DNA of 64,000 nucleotides from Clostridia bacterium (lineage in GTDB: Bacteria; Bacillota; Clostridia; Christensenellales; CAG-138). The notes beneath the pieces are model-generated. The model was not told the origin of the DNA. It saw only the letters and a list, made by a program, of their open reading frames with translations, and made no database searches. Both the position numbers and the translations under genes were made by a program. The stretch is from the NCBI GenBank assembly GCA_017545535.1, contig JAFWMS010000010.1, forward strand, positions 1 to 64,000. The letters are read 5' to 3'. This document shows positions 9,325 through 17,389 of this stretch, one piece after another. Each line of letters opens with the position of its first letter. Position 1 is the stretch's first letter.

Positions 9325-10599
9325 ATGACGAAACGCTGTTTGGCCATCGACATCGGCGCCTCCTCCGGCCGGCACATCCTGGGCTGGCGGGAGGACGGGG
9401 CACTTCTGACCGAGGAGGTCTACCGCTTTCCCAACGGGGTCTCCGAACAGGACGGTCATCTCGTTTGGGACATCGACGCCCTGTTAAAACATGTGAAAGC
9501 GGGCATCGAGAAGGCCCGGGAAAAGCACGAGATCACAAGCCTTTCCATCGACACCTGGGGCGTGGACTACGTGCTGCTCCGGGGCGAGGAGACCGTGTAC
9601 CCCGTCTGCGCCTACCGGGATGATCGCACGGCGGCAGCCATCCAACAGGTCCATGAGCGCATGGCTTTTAATGAGCTCTACCGCCGCACGGGGATACAGT
9701 TCCAGCCCTTCAACACGATTTATCAGCTGTACGCCGACAAGCTGGCCGGGCGGCTGGAGGGTGTCACGGACTTCCTTATGATCCCGGAGTACCTGATGTA
9801 TCGGCTCACGGGCGTGAAAGCCCATGAGTACACCAACGCCACCACCGGCGGCATGGTCAGCGCCGAGACGGGGGAATTCGATCCCGCTATCGTCCGGGCC
9901 CTGGGCCTGCCGGAGCACCTGTTCCAAAAGCTCCGGCAGCCGGGAACGGTCATCGGCGAATACCAGGGGATAAAAGTAGTCCTCTGCGCCACCCACGACA
10001 CCGGTTCCGCCGTGGAGGGCATCCCCATGGAAGGGGACGCGCCTTACATTTCCAGCGGCACCTGGTCGCTGCTGGGGGTCAAGACCCCCAAGCCCCTCAC
10101 CGACGAAGCCTCCCGGGCGGCCAACTGGTCCAACGAGGGGGGCGTGGGCTACAACCGGTACCAGAAGAACATCATGGGCATGTGGCTCCCCAACCGGCTT
10201 CGGGCGGAGCTGTGCCCGGACAAGCCCTGGGGGGAGATCGTCCAGGAGGCGGAGGAGAGCGATTTTGCCGAGACCGTGGACGCCAACGCCCCCCTCTTCC
10301 TGGCCCCCGAAAGCATGGTCGCCGCCTTTGACGGGGCCCTGACGGAGAAGCCCCAAACCGTGGGCGACTACTTCGGCTGCGCCTACCGGTCCCTGGCCCT
10401 GAGTTATCAAACGGCCATCGAGGAATTGGAGTGCAACACAGGCAAAAGATATGATAGAATATACATCGTAGGCGGCGGGGCAAAGAACGGCTTTTTGAAC
10501 CGCCTGACGGAGAAAGCCACCGGCAAAAAGGTCATAGCCCTGCCCTTGGAGGCAACGGCTTTGGGAAATCTAAAGATTCAAATGGAGGTAAGCCCATGA
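9325..10599 (+). CDS. rhaB: Rhamnulokinase, C-terminally short
   Basis: 424 residues of the FGGY sugar-kinase family. [15 protein letters not shown] (N-terminal ATP/sugar fold), [40 protein letters not shown] and the C-terminal nucleotide motif [10 protein letters not shown] are all present. It phosphorylates L-rhamnulose at O-1. The protein ends right after the motif [11 protein letters not shown], where family members normally run on for some 35-60 residues (usual total about 470-490). The TGA overlaps the rhaA ATG (ATGA at 10596), so this is either a genuine compact form or a C-terminal loss; no continuation in another frame was seen because rhaA begins at once. Start ATG 9325 follows GGAGG, 3 bases after the GH78 stop. 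Confidence 0.9.
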   Translation: MTKRCLAIDIGASSGRHILGWREDGALLTEEVYRFPNGVSEQDGHLVWDIDALLKHVKAGIEKAREKHEITSLSIDTWGVDYVLLRGEETVYPVCAYRDDRTAAAIQQVHERMAFNELYRRTGIQFQPFNTIYQLYADKLAGRLEGVTDFLMIPEYLMYRLTGVKAHEYTNATTGGMVSAETGEFDPAIVRALGLPEHLFQKLRQPGTVIGEYQGIKVVLCATHDTGSAVEGIPMEGDAPYISSGTWSLLGVKTPKPLTDEASRAANWSNEGGVGYNRYQKNIMGMWLPNRLRAELCPDKPWGEIVQEAEESDFAETVDANAPLFLAPESMVAAFDGALTEKPQTVGDYFGCAYRSLALSYQTAIEELECNTGKRYDRIYIVGGGAKNGFLNRLTEKATGKKVIALPLEATALGNLKIQMEVSP

Positions 10600-11852
10600 G
10601 CTATCAGGAAGCAAAAGAGAAGTACGCCGCCTACGGCGTGGACGTGGAAAAAGCCATGGAACGGTTGAAGGCCGTGCCCGTGAGCCTGCACTGCTGGCAG
10701 GGGGACGACGTGCGGGGCTTCGACACCGATCCAAGTAAGCCCCTGACCGGCGGCATCCAGACCACCGGCAACTACCCCGGCCGGGCCCGGACCCCGGAGG
10801 AACTGATGGCCGATCTCGACAAGGTCCTGTCCCTCATCCCCGGCAGGCCCAAGATGAACCTCCACGCCAGCTACGCCATCTTTGACGACGGAGAGTGGGC
10901 GGACCGGGACCAGCTGGAGCCCAGGCATTTTGAAAAGTGGGCCCGGTTCTGCAAGGAGCGGGGGCTGGGCTGCGACTTCAACCCCACCTTCTTCTCCCAC
11001 CCCCGCTGCGACCCCCTGACCCTCTCCTCCCCCAACGAGGCTACCCGGAAGTTCTGGATCGACCACGGCAAGGCCTGCATCCGCATCTCTGCCTATTTGG
11101 CTGAGGAATTGAACGAGCCCTGCGTCATGAACATCTGGACCGGCGACGGCTTCAAGGACGTGCCCGGCGACCGGCTGGGGCCCCGGGTCCGGTATCGGGA
11201 GAGCATCGACGCCATCCTCTCCGAACCCTACGACTTCGACCAGGTGAAGCCCTGCATCGAAAGCAAGGTCTTCGGCATCGGCGTGGAGGCCTACACCGTG
11301 GGGAGCGGCGAGTTCGCCCTCTCCTATGCCGCCATGAACAAGGAAAAATGCATCCCCCTCATGGACAACGGCCACTACCACCCCACGGAGGTGGTCAGCG
11401 ACAAGATCCCGGCTCTGCTTACGTTCTTCCCGGAGATCGCCCTCCACGTGACCAGACCCATCCGCTGGGACAGCGACCACGTGGTCCTCTTCGACGACGA
11501 GACGCGGGAGATCGCCCGGGAGATCGTCCGCTGCGGCGGCCTGGAGGGCCGGGTGCACATCGCTCTCGACTACTTCGACGCCAGCATCAACCGGATCTCC
11601 GCCTGGGTGACCGGGTATCGGAACCTGCAGAAGGCCCTGCTGTTCGCTTTGCTGCAGCCCAACGACGAGCTGAAAGCCTTGCAGGATACCGGCGACCTCA
11701 CCAAGCTCATGGTCCTGCAGGAGGAGCTCAAGACCCTGCCCTTCGGGGATATCTGGGACGAGTACTGCCGCCGGTGCCATAAGCCCGCGGACGGAGAGTG
11801 GTTCACCGAGATCGAGACCTACGAGAAGGAAGTACTGGAGGCAAGAGCATGA
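10596..11852 (+). CDS. rhaA: L-rhamnose isomerase
   Basis: 418 residues, full length for the family. Converts L-rhamnose to L-rhamnulose in the cytoplasm, Mn2+/Zn2+ dependent. Recognisable blocks: [13 protein letters not shown] near the N terminus, [32 protein letters not shown], and the metal-site region [48 protein letters not shown] overlaps the rhaB stop; GGAGG lies 8 bases upstream at the end of rhaB. Its stop in turn overlaps the rhaD start. The chain of four-base overlaps rhaB-rhaA-rhaD points to one translationally coupled unit. Confidence 0.96.
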   Translation: MSYQEAKEKYAAYGVDVEKAMERLKAVPVSLHCWQGDDVRGFDTDPSKPLTGGIQTTGNYPGRARTPEELMADLDKVLSLIPGRPKMNLHASYAIFDDGEWADRDQLEPRHFEKWARFCKERGLGCDFNPTFFSHPRCDPLTLSSPNEATRKFWIDHGKACIRISAYLAEELNEPCVMNIWTGDGFKDVPGDRLGPRVRYRESIDAILSEPYDFDQVKPCIESKVFGIGVEAYTVGSGEFALSYAAMNKEKCIPLMDNGHYHPTEVVSDKIPALLTFFPEIALHVTRPIRWDSDHVVLFDDETREIAREIVRCGGLEGRVHIALDYFDASINRISAWVTGYRNLQKALLFALLQPNDELKALQDTGDLTKLMVLQEELKTLPFGDIWDEYCRRCHKPADGEWFTEIETYEKEVLEARA

Positions 11853-12661
11853 AGGATATTCTGACCGCACCCTGGATGGTGGAGATGATCCGCACCGCCA
11901 CGAACATGTACGATCACGGTTGGGACGAGCGGAACGGGGGCAACATCAGCCTCCTTTTGGACGAGGCGGAAGTGAAGGACTATCTGAATACGGATACGGT
12001 CCTGCGCGTCCTGCCCACGGGCTTCGAGGCACCCGCTCTGGAGGGCCGGTACTTCCTGGTCACCGGCACAGGCAAGTATTTCAAGAACGTGCAGTACGCG
12101 CCGGAAGTGAACCTGGGCCTGGTCCGTCTTGCGGAGCAGGGAACGAAGGCGGAGCTCCTTTGGGGCTATGAGGACGGGGGCAAATTCACCAGCGAGTTCC
12201 CCGCCCATATGATGAGCCATGTAGCCCGGCTTGCCGTGAATCCCGAAAACCGGGTGGTCATGCACTGCCATCCGGCGAACCTGCTGGCCATGACCTTCGT
12301 CCACGATCTGGACGAGCGGGCCTTCACCCGGACCCTGTGGCAGATGTGCACGGAGTGTATCGTGGTGTTCCCGGACGGGGTCAACGTGCTCCCCTGGATG
12401 CTCTGCGGCACCAACGAGATCGGCGAGGCCACGGCGAAGAAGATGGAGACCGCCCGCCTGGTCGTCTGGGCCCAGCACGGCATCTACGGCGCGGGAAAGG
12501 ACCTGGACGAAACCTTCGGCCTCATCGAGACGGCGGAGAAGGCGGCCCAGATCTACATGAAGATCGCCCACCTGCCCCGGGTGAACACCATTACCGATGA
12601 ACAAATGCACCTGCTGGAAGCCCGCTTCGGCGTCAAGGGCCGGGACGGGTATCTGGACTAA
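11849..12661 (+). CDS. rhaD: Rhamnulose-1-phosphate aldolase
   Basis: 270 residues, class II (zinc) aldolase of the RhaD/FucA family. N-terminal [12 protein letters not shown], the substrate/phosphate region TGTGKYFKN, the zinc-ligand stretch [13 protein letters not shown] and the late [10 protein letters not shown] with a third histidine are present. It splits L-rhamnulose 1-phosphate to dihydroxyacetone phosphate and L-lactaldehyde. Chosen start is ATG 11849, overlapping the rhaA stop; a longer in-frame reading lies inside rhaA. No lactaldehyde reductase (fucO) or dehydrogenase is found in the operon; the next two genes are SDR proteins instead. Confidence 0.95.
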   Translation: MKDILTAPWMVEMIRTATNMYDHGWDERNGGNISLLLDEAEVKDYLNTDTVLRVLPTGFEAPALEGRYFLVTGTGKYFKNVQYAPEVNLGLVRLAEQGTKAELLWGYEDGGKFTSEFPAHMMSHVARLAVNPENRVVMHCHPANLLAMTFVHDLDERAFTRTLWQMCTECIVVFPDGVNVLPWMLCGTNEIGEATAKKMETARLVVWAQHGIYGAGKDLDETFGLIETAEKAAQIYMKIAHLPRVNTITDEQMHLLEARFGVKGRDGYLD

Positions 12662-12676
12662 GAGAAGGAGGCTGCC

Positions 12677-13687
12677 ATGAAGATATTTATGATCGGCGGG
12701 ACCGGCCTGCTGGGCTCCGAAGCCGCCAAGGAACTGATCGCCCGGGGCCATGAGGTCTCCTCCCTGGCCCTGCCGCCCCTGCCCGCAGGCGCGATGCTGC
12801 CCCCGGAGATGAAGCTGGAGTTCGGCAACTATCTCGAGATGAGCGACGAGGAGCTCAAAGGCCACCTTACCGGCTGCGAGGGCTTCGTGTTCGCCGCCGG
12901 CGTGGACGAGCGGGTGGAGGGCCCTGCCCCCATCTACGACCTCTACAAGAAATATAACATCGACCCCGTGAAGCGGCTGCTGGCCCTCTGCCGGGACTGC
13001 GGCGTGCAGCACGTGGCCATCTGCGGCTCCTACTTCTCCTACGCCGCCAAGAAGTGGCCCGAGAAGGAGCTCACGAAGTGGCATCCCTACATCCGCAGCC
13101 GCATCGACCAGGAGGAGGCCGCCATGGCCTTCGCGAAGGACATGGACGTGGCCGTGCTGGAGCTCCCCTACATCTTCGGCACCCAGCCGGGCCGCAAGCC
13201 CGTGTGGGTGTTCCTGGTGGAGAACGTCATGAGCATGAAGGCCGCCACCCTGTATCCTAAGGGCGGGTCCACCATGGTCACGGTCCATCAGGTCGCCGAG
13301 GCCATCGCGGGCGCCATCGAACGGAACCGGGGCGGGAACTGCTACCCCATCGGCTACTACAACCTGACCTGGGTGGAGCTGCTGAAGATCGTCCACAAGT
13401 ATCTGGGCGTGCCGGATAAGAAGATCGTCACCATCCCCAACTGGATGTATGCCATCGGCGGCAAAAAGATCATGAAGGAGCAGCAGGAGAAGGGCATCCA
13501 GGGGGGCCTGCACATGGTGAAGTTCACGGATATCATGTGCTCCAACCTCTTCATCGACAAGTCCGAGGGCTGCGACTTTTTGGGCGTCACCGACGACGAC
13601 ATCGACGCTGCCATCGGGGATTCCATCCTGCTCTGCAAGGACATCATCGAGAAAAAGACGCAAGTCCTCGGAATGAAAGGAGAGTAA
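12677..13687 (+). CDS. NAD(P)-dependent epimerase/reductase (extended SDR) 1
   Basis: 336 residues with an N-terminal Rossmann fold (IFMIGGTGLLGSEAAKEL, glycine pattern GGTGLLG at residues 7-13), FAAGVDERVEG and CGSYFSYAAKK, where a Tyr/Lys pair could serve as the SDR catalytic YxxxK. Substrate is unknown. The start ATG 12677 has AAGGAGG, 16 bases after rhaD; the stop is one base before the next SDR gene's start. Position at the end of a rhamnose operon suggests a role on lactaldehyde, on the aglycone or on an alternative rhamnoside-derived sugar, but the extended SDR fold is more usual for sugar-nucleotide or dihydroflavonol-like substrates. Inference only. Confidence 0.75.
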   Translation: MKIFMIGGTGLLGSEAAKELIARGHEVSSLALPPLPAGAMLPPEMKLEFGNYLEMSDEELKGHLTGCEGFVFAAGVDERVEGPAPIYDLYKKYNIDPVKRLLALCRDCGVQHVAICGSYFSYAAKKWPEKELTKWHPYIRSRIDQEEAAMAFAKDMDVAVLELPYIFGTQPGRKPVWVFLVENVMSMKAATLYPKGGSTMVTVHQVAEAIAGAIERNRGGNCYPIGYYNLTWVELLKIVHKYLGVPDKKIVTIPNWMYAIGGKKIMKEQQEKGIQGGLHMVKFTDIMCSNLFIDKSEGCDFLGVTDDDIDAAIGDSILLCKDIIEKKTQVLGMKGE

Positions 13688-13688
13688 C

Positions 13689-15203
13689 ATGCGCGTATTC
13701 ATGACCGGCGCCGGGGGCGGCATGGGCTTTGAAAGCTTCAAACAGATGTTGCCGGATTTAGGAAAACTCTATGATCTGGTGCTCCTCGTCAGGGACAGCG
13801 AGAAGAACCGGAAGCTTTTCGCCCCCTATCTGGACACTCCGGGGCTCTGCATCCATTGGGGCGACCTCTTGAACCGGGAGGACGTGGCCGCCTGCGTGAA
13901 GGGGGCGGATGTCATCCTGCATATCGCGGCCTTCGTGTCCCCCCAGGCGGACTACTTCCCCAAGAAGGCCATGGAGAACAACTACGGCTCCACCCGGAAC
14001 CTGATCGAGGCCATCCAAAACCTGAGCCAGAACGACAGCACCCGCTTCGTCTACATCGGCACCGTGGCGGAGACCGGGGACCGCATGCCGCCCATCCACT
14101 GGGGAAGGGTCGGCGACCCCATCAAGCCCAGCATGTTCGACTACTACGCCGTCAGCAAGGTTGCCGCCGAGCGGTACGTCATCGAAAGCGGCCTAAAATA
14201 CTGGGTGAGCCTCAGACAGACGGGCATCATCGGCCCCGCCATGGCCAAGATCCGGGACGCCATCCAGTTCCACAACTGCCTGGACAACGTCCTCGAGTAC
14301 GCCTCCGACCGGGACAGCGGCCGGGCTATGCGGAACCTTTGCGCCTTTGAAGCGGAGGGCTCCCTGGACCCCTCCTTCTGGGGCCATATCTACAACATCG
14401 GGGGCGGTGAGAGCTGCCGGGTGGACACCTACACCATGTACAAGATCATGTACGGGGAGATCGGGATCAGGAACATCGACTACGTCATCGACCCCAAGGT
14501 CAACGCCACCCGAAACTTCCACGGCCAGTACTACCTGGATTCCGACAAGCTGGAGAGCTACCTCCATTTCCGGTCTGACTCCATGCAGTATTTTTACGAC
14601 GCCTATCTAAAGGAGCTGGGCCCGGCCAAGCCCTTCGGCCGGGTGATCTGCAGGCTCCCTGGAGGGCAGAAGCTCATGGGCGCCATCATCAAGAGCACCT
14701 TCAACAAACTTCTGGACGGGGAGCACGGTCCCCGTCGCTGGCTGAAGGAGGATTTGGAGGACCACATCGACGCCTACTGGGGCAGCCGCAAGGCCTGGGA
14801 GGCCCTCCCCGAAAAGGCCAGCGAGATGGACCACTTCACCGATTGGGAAACGGTGGTGCCCATGGATCACGGCTATGACGAGACCAAGCCAGAGAGCGAG
14901 CTGTCCTTGGAGGACATGCAGGGCGCGGCCCGGTTCCGGGGCGGCCAGCTTCTTTCCGAAGCCATGACCACCGGCGACTGGACGAGCAAGCTCACCTTCC
15001 GCTGCGCCTTCGGCCATACCTTCGAAGCGAGCCCCCGCCTCGTCCTGGAGGGCGGCCACTGGTGCCCGGAGTGTGAGCGCAAGAGCTGGAACTACGGCCG
15101 CCGGGCCCAGGTGGACCCCTTCTTCGCCCAGGTCTGGACCCCCCTCCACGAGCCCGACGAGCTCCGGGAATACCCCAAAGCCGTCACTGAGCTGGACGTA
15201 TAG
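13689..15203 (+). CDS. Extended SDR epimerase/reductase with C-terminal zinc-ribbon-like domain
   Basis: 504 residues. Residues 1 to about 300 are an extended SDR: MRVFMTGAGGGMGF, ADVILHIAAFVSP, ENNYGSTRNLIEAI and the YxxxK pair in MFDYYAVSKVAAERYV. A middle region (about 300-430) is unfamiliar. Residues 439-462 contain Cys439-x3-His443 and Cys459-x2-Cys462, a CxxxH...CPxC zinc-binding pattern of the treble-clef/zinc-ribbon type usually seen in nucleases or DNA-binding proteins, not in dehydrogenases. Start ATG 13689 with AAAGGAGAG, one base after the previous stop. It closes the operon before the terminator at 15262. Function unknown; zinc could be structural. Confidence 0.75.
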   Translation: MRVFMTGAGGGMGFESFKQMLPDLGKLYDLVLLVRDSEKNRKLFAPYLDTPGLCIHWGDLLNREDVAACVKGADVILHIAAFVSPQADYFPKKAMENNYGSTRNLIEAIQNLSQNDSTRFVYIGTVAETGDRMPPIHWGRVGDPIKPSMFDYYAVSKVAAERYVIESGLKYWVSLRQTGIIGPAMAKIRDAIQFHNCLDNVLEYASDRDSGRAMRNLCAFEAEGSLDPSFWGHIYNIGGGESCRVDTYTMYKIMYGEIGIRNIDYVIDPKVNATRNFHGQYYLDSDKLESYLHFRSDSMQYFYDAYLKELGPAKPFGRVICRLPGGQKLMGAIIKSTFNKLLDGEHGPRRWLKEDLEDHIDAYWGSRKAWEALPEKASEMDHFTDWETVVPMDHGYDETKPESELSLEDMQGAARFRGGQLLSEAMTTGDWTSKLTFRCAFGHTFEASPRLVLEGGHWCPECERKSWNYGRRAQVDPFFAQVWTPLHEPDELREYPKAVTELDV

Positions 15204-15261
15204 GAGAAAATGCCGGAATAAGGTCGCTCGCTGCCGAATCCGTTATCCCTGCTCGTATCAA

Positions 15262-15296
15262 AAAATGGCCCCCCCAAAGACCCACGGGGCCATTTT
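15262..15296 (+). terminator. Terminator of the rhamnoside operon
   Basis: AAAATGGCCCC (15262-15272) pairs perfectly with GGGGCCATTTT (15286-15296); the stem itself ends in Ts. Confidence 0.75.
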
Positions 15297-15349
15297 CCGC
15301 GAATGGTCTTGTTTGTGATTATACAGAAAGAAATTTATATATGGACGGA

Positions 15350-15527
15350 TTGACAGATACAGGATGTTCTGCTATACTGCATCCTATGTTGTTAATATAT
15401 TATATATTATTTTGACGAGTGCCAAGACGGGAAACAGAAACAGCGTGCCTGGAACGGCACATGACCGATGAACGCAAGGGCGTCCGTCCGTAGGGGAAAC
15501 CCCCTCGGACAGGCGCCCTTCTCTTTT
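15350..15527 (+). promoter_or_regulatory. pyrG promoter and attenuator-like leader
   Basis: TTGACA (15350-15355), 17 bases, TATACT (15373-15378). The roughly 170-base leader holds a hairpin GTGCC/GGCAC (15445-15460) and a long hairpin whose outer arms are AAGGGCG (15476-15482) and CGCCCTT (15514-15520), inner arms GTCCG/CGGAC, tip GGGG/CCCC, followed by TTCTCTTTT (15519-15527). This is a strong intrinsic-terminator shape in front of the gene, so transcription attenuation is likely. It lacks the GGGC initiation run known for the CTP-sensing Bacillus pyrG leader, so the signal is unknown. This accounts for the gene-free stretch 15204-15552. Confidence 0.6.
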
Positions 15528-15552
15528 GAAGGAAAGCGGAAAGGAGCTTTGC

Positions 15553-15750
15553 ATGAAACATATTTTTGTGACCGGCGGCGTGGTTTCGGGCCTCGGCAAG
15601 GGCATCACGGCGGCCTCCCTGGGGCGGCTGCTGAAGGCCCGGGGGTATATGGTGGCGGCCCAGAAGCTGGACCCCTATATCAACGTGGACCCGGGCACCA
15701 TGTCCCCCTACCAGCACGGGGAGGTTTACGTGACCGAGAACGAAGTCTGA
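15553..15750 (+). pseudogene. pyrG: CTP synthase, truncated after 65 codons
   Basis: The product starts [20 protein letters not shown] and proceeds to [20 protein letters not shown], an unmistakable N terminus of CTP synthase (Walker-type SGLGKG loop). The full enzyme has about 535 residues; here the match stops at HGEVYVTEN, where the family continues with DGAETDLDLGHYERF, and a TGA follows at once. No further pyrG sequence occurs in any frame downstream. Start: ATG 15553 with AAAGGAG upstream and a full promoter/leader. The breakpoint near 15740 is followed by AT-richer DNA with no gene. As pyrG is normally essential, this is a broken duplicate, a rearrangement edge, or an assembly join. 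Confidence 0.85.
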
Positions 15751-15959
15751 AGGCTGCTATGTATGCGGGTTCTGAGGATTTTATAGGGTATAAATTGTTT
15801 TTCGTTTTTATATTGTTCACGGAACGACTGCTTGATGATCGTCAGACAGTCGTTTGCGGCAGAAGTGGAGCCTTTCACGCATTTGCGGCAGATTTTGGAC
15901 GCGTACCAAGATCTGCCGCAATCGTTTTTTCTCTGCCCATATACTTGATCTGAATGACT
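15751..15959. other. AT-richer gene-free segment after the broken pyrG
   Basis: No supportable gene. It contains an inverted repeat ACGACTG (15824-15830)/CAGTCGT (15846-15852), and TTTGCGGCAGA twice (around 15852 and 15881) with the inverted TCTGCCGCAA near 15912. These could be remains of a mobile-element end, but no transposase reading was recognised. Confidence 0.35.
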
Positions 15960-16622
15960 TTATGCTCCGGCCCGTTCCCCCACGAAGGCGGCCATCTCCT
16001 TTTCCAGGAGGCGGAAGACGTTGGCCACCAGGAAGCCGTCGGCCACGGCGTGGTTCATGCGGACGGTGACCGGCATCATGAGCCGACCGTTCTCCGCCCG
16101 GTATTTGCCCCAATTGACGATGGGCGCGAAGTAGAGGTACCCGTCCGGCAACTCCAGGTGCAGGGCGTCGTAGGAGACCCAGGGGATATAGGAGGCGTCG
16201 AACCAGTTGGGATGGTTCGCGTCGTCCAGCCCGAGATCCCGCGTCCCCTTCCCCGCCTCCAGATCCCGAAGGGCGGCGGCGTAGAAGGTCTCGTAGTCCG
16301 GGTCGTAGGTGGAATAGACCTCGGTAAAGGTCTCCGTATCCTCGTGGAAGACGTACTGGACGGGGTGGATCACGTCGTAGCAGATGAACTCGTCCGTCTG
16401 CCAGCGGTAGTCCATCCGATAATCCTCCCGGGAGTTCAACACCCGGCAGAGGATGTAGAGAAAGTCCAGATAGAACTTCCGCCCCTTGGCCCTGGACCAG
16501 GCGACCAGGTCGGTCACGTCCACCCGGGCCGTCATGGACAGGGAGCACTTGCAGTCCTCCGTAAAGCGGCGATAGACACCCTTGCGGTAGTAGGTCTCCC
16601 GGTCGATCACTCGATAGCCCAT
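15960..16622 (-). CDS. Chloramphenicol-acetyltransferase-fold protein (CatA family)
   Basis: 220 residues, the usual size of type A CATs. N-terminal RKGVYRRFTEDCKCSLSMT resembles the CAT start (hFeyY...CtySlT); the C-terminal active-site segment is MNHAVADGFLVANVF with the catalytic His191 and the structural Asp195 in the H-A-V-x-D-G-F pattern. Typical resistance enzymes read HHAVCDGFH; here the first His is Asn and Cys is Ala. Acetyl-CoA-dependent O-acetylation is expected; chloramphenicol need not be the substrate, since many chromosomal CatA-like proteins are uncharacterised. ATG 16622 follows the YfcE stop by 4 bases, so both are cotranscribed from 17203-17231. Confidence 0.8.
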   Translation of the reverse strand: MGYRVIDRETYYRKGVYRRFTEDCKCSLSMTARVDVTDLVAWSRAKGRKFYLDFLYILCRVLNSREDYRMDYRWQTDEFICYDVIHPVQYVFHEDTETFTEVYSTYDPDYETFYAAALRDLEAGKGTRDLGLDDANHPNWFDASYIPWVSYDALHLELPDGYLYFAPIVNWGKYRAENGRLMMPVTVRMNHAVADGFLVANVFRLLEKEMAAFVGERAGA

Positions 16623-16626
16623 GGCC

Positions 16627-17172
16627 CTATCCTCGATACTCCCGATAGACCGCGCCGGTCAGCAGATCCTTCCAAAGGAAGACGCCGTCCTCCAAGGTCA
16701 TGTAGCTGTGGGGGGAGTCCTCCTTGGGGATGGCCAGGGAGCCGGGGTTCAGGTAGGTGACGCCGTCCCGCATCTCGCAGGCGGGGACGTGGGTGTGGCC
16801 GTGGAGGAGGATGTCCCCCGGGTGCAGGGGCGGCAGGTGGTCCAAATCGAACAGATGGCCGTGGGTCACGAACAGGAGCCGCTCCCCCGCCGACAGCAGG
16901 GCGTAGTCGGCCAGAATGGGGAACTGGAGCACGGCCTGGTCGATCTCGGCGTCGCAGTTGCCGCGGACGGCCAGGATGCTCGCCTGACGGCCGTTCAGCA
17001 GGGCGGTGACCGCCTTGGGGTCGTAGTCCTTCGGCAGGTCGTTCCGGGGGCCGTGGTATAGTAGGTCCCCCAGCAGCAGCAGCCGGTCCGCCCCTTCCCG
17101 ATCGAAGGCGTCCAGCAGCGCCCGGCAGTAGTATCCGGACCCGTGCAGGTCCGACGCGATGAGCCATTTCAT
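16627..17172 (-). CDS. yfcE: YfcE/MJ0936-type metallophosphodiesterase
   Basis: 181 residues, the size of the YfcE family. The five calcineurin-like metal motifs are in order: SDLHGS (Asp8, His10), GDLLYHG, RGNCD, THGHLFD and GHTHVP, ending in NPGSLAIPK. It should be a cytoplasmic Mn2+/Ni2+-dependent phosphodiesterase; the natural substrate of the family is unknown. First gene of a two-gene unit with the CAT-like gene. Start ATG 17172 with GGAGG about 8 bases before it. Confidence 0.9.
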   Translation of the reverse strand: MKWLIASDLHGSGYYCRALLDAFDREGADRLLLLGDLLYHGPRNDLPKDYDPKAVTALLNGRQASILAVRGNCDAEIDQAVLQFPILADYALLSAGERLLFVTHGHLFDLDHLPPLHPGDILLHGHTHVPACEMRDGVTYLNPGSLAIPKEDSPHSYMTLEDGVFLWKDLLTGAVYREYRG

Positions 17173-17202
17173 AGAAACGTACCTCCGTGTTGCGATGGGA
17201 AA

Positions 17203-17231
17203 AGTATACCAGAGGACGGATAGGTTTTCAA
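17203..17231 (-). promoter_or_regulatory. Sigma-A promoter of yfcE and the CAT-like gene
   Basis: TTGAAA (17231-17226), 17 bases, TATACT (17208-17203) on the minus strand; start codon about 30 bases downstream. Confidence 0.7.
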
Positions 17232-17232
17232 T

Positions 17233-17292
17233 GCTTCTCTTGTGCCGCTTTTTCTTTTCGGTGAAAAGAAAAAGCGGCGCAAAAAGAAAAGC
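17233..17292. repeat. Dispersed palindromic repeat, copy A
   Basis: Perfect 16-bp stem: GCCGCTTTTTCTTTTC (17244-17259), loop GGT, complementary arm to 17278. Flanks GCTTCTCTT and AAAAAGAAAAGC extend the pairing. A second small hairpin (GGAGG/CCTCC, 17307-17333) follows a CTCAGGAAAATAAA tail shared with copy F. Confidence 0.8.
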
Positions 17293-17339
17293 TCAGGAAA
17301 ATAAAAGGAGGATGTGCTCAAGCCACACCCTCCCAGTAA

Positions 17340-17384
17340 AGTTCTTTTGGTGGTACCTTTTCTTTCAAGAAAAGGTACCGAGCT
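17340..17384. repeat. Dispersed palindromic repeat, copy B
   Basis: GGTACCTTTTCTT (17352-17364) with its exact complement at 17367-17379. It begins 11 bases beyond the stop of the metal ATPase gene and may double as its transcript end. Confidence 0.75.
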
Positions 17385-17389
17385 TCCAA

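Noticed and set aside
15820..15925. Insertion-sequence remnant after pyrG
   Set aside because: Inverted and direct repeats of 7-11 bases are present but there is no transposase fragment, no clear pair of element ends and no target duplication; kept only as an unexplained segment.
15468..15953. 161-codon frame spanning the pyrG leader and the segment after it
   Set aside because: Different frame from pyrG, begins inside the leader RNA and has no recognisable domain.
17244..17379. Palindromic repeats considered as ordinary Rho-independent terminators
   Set aside because: Copies C and D lie inside the cadC-HMA-ATPase operon and the family shares sequence well beyond the stem; treated as dispersed repeats, though copy B may also end a transcript.
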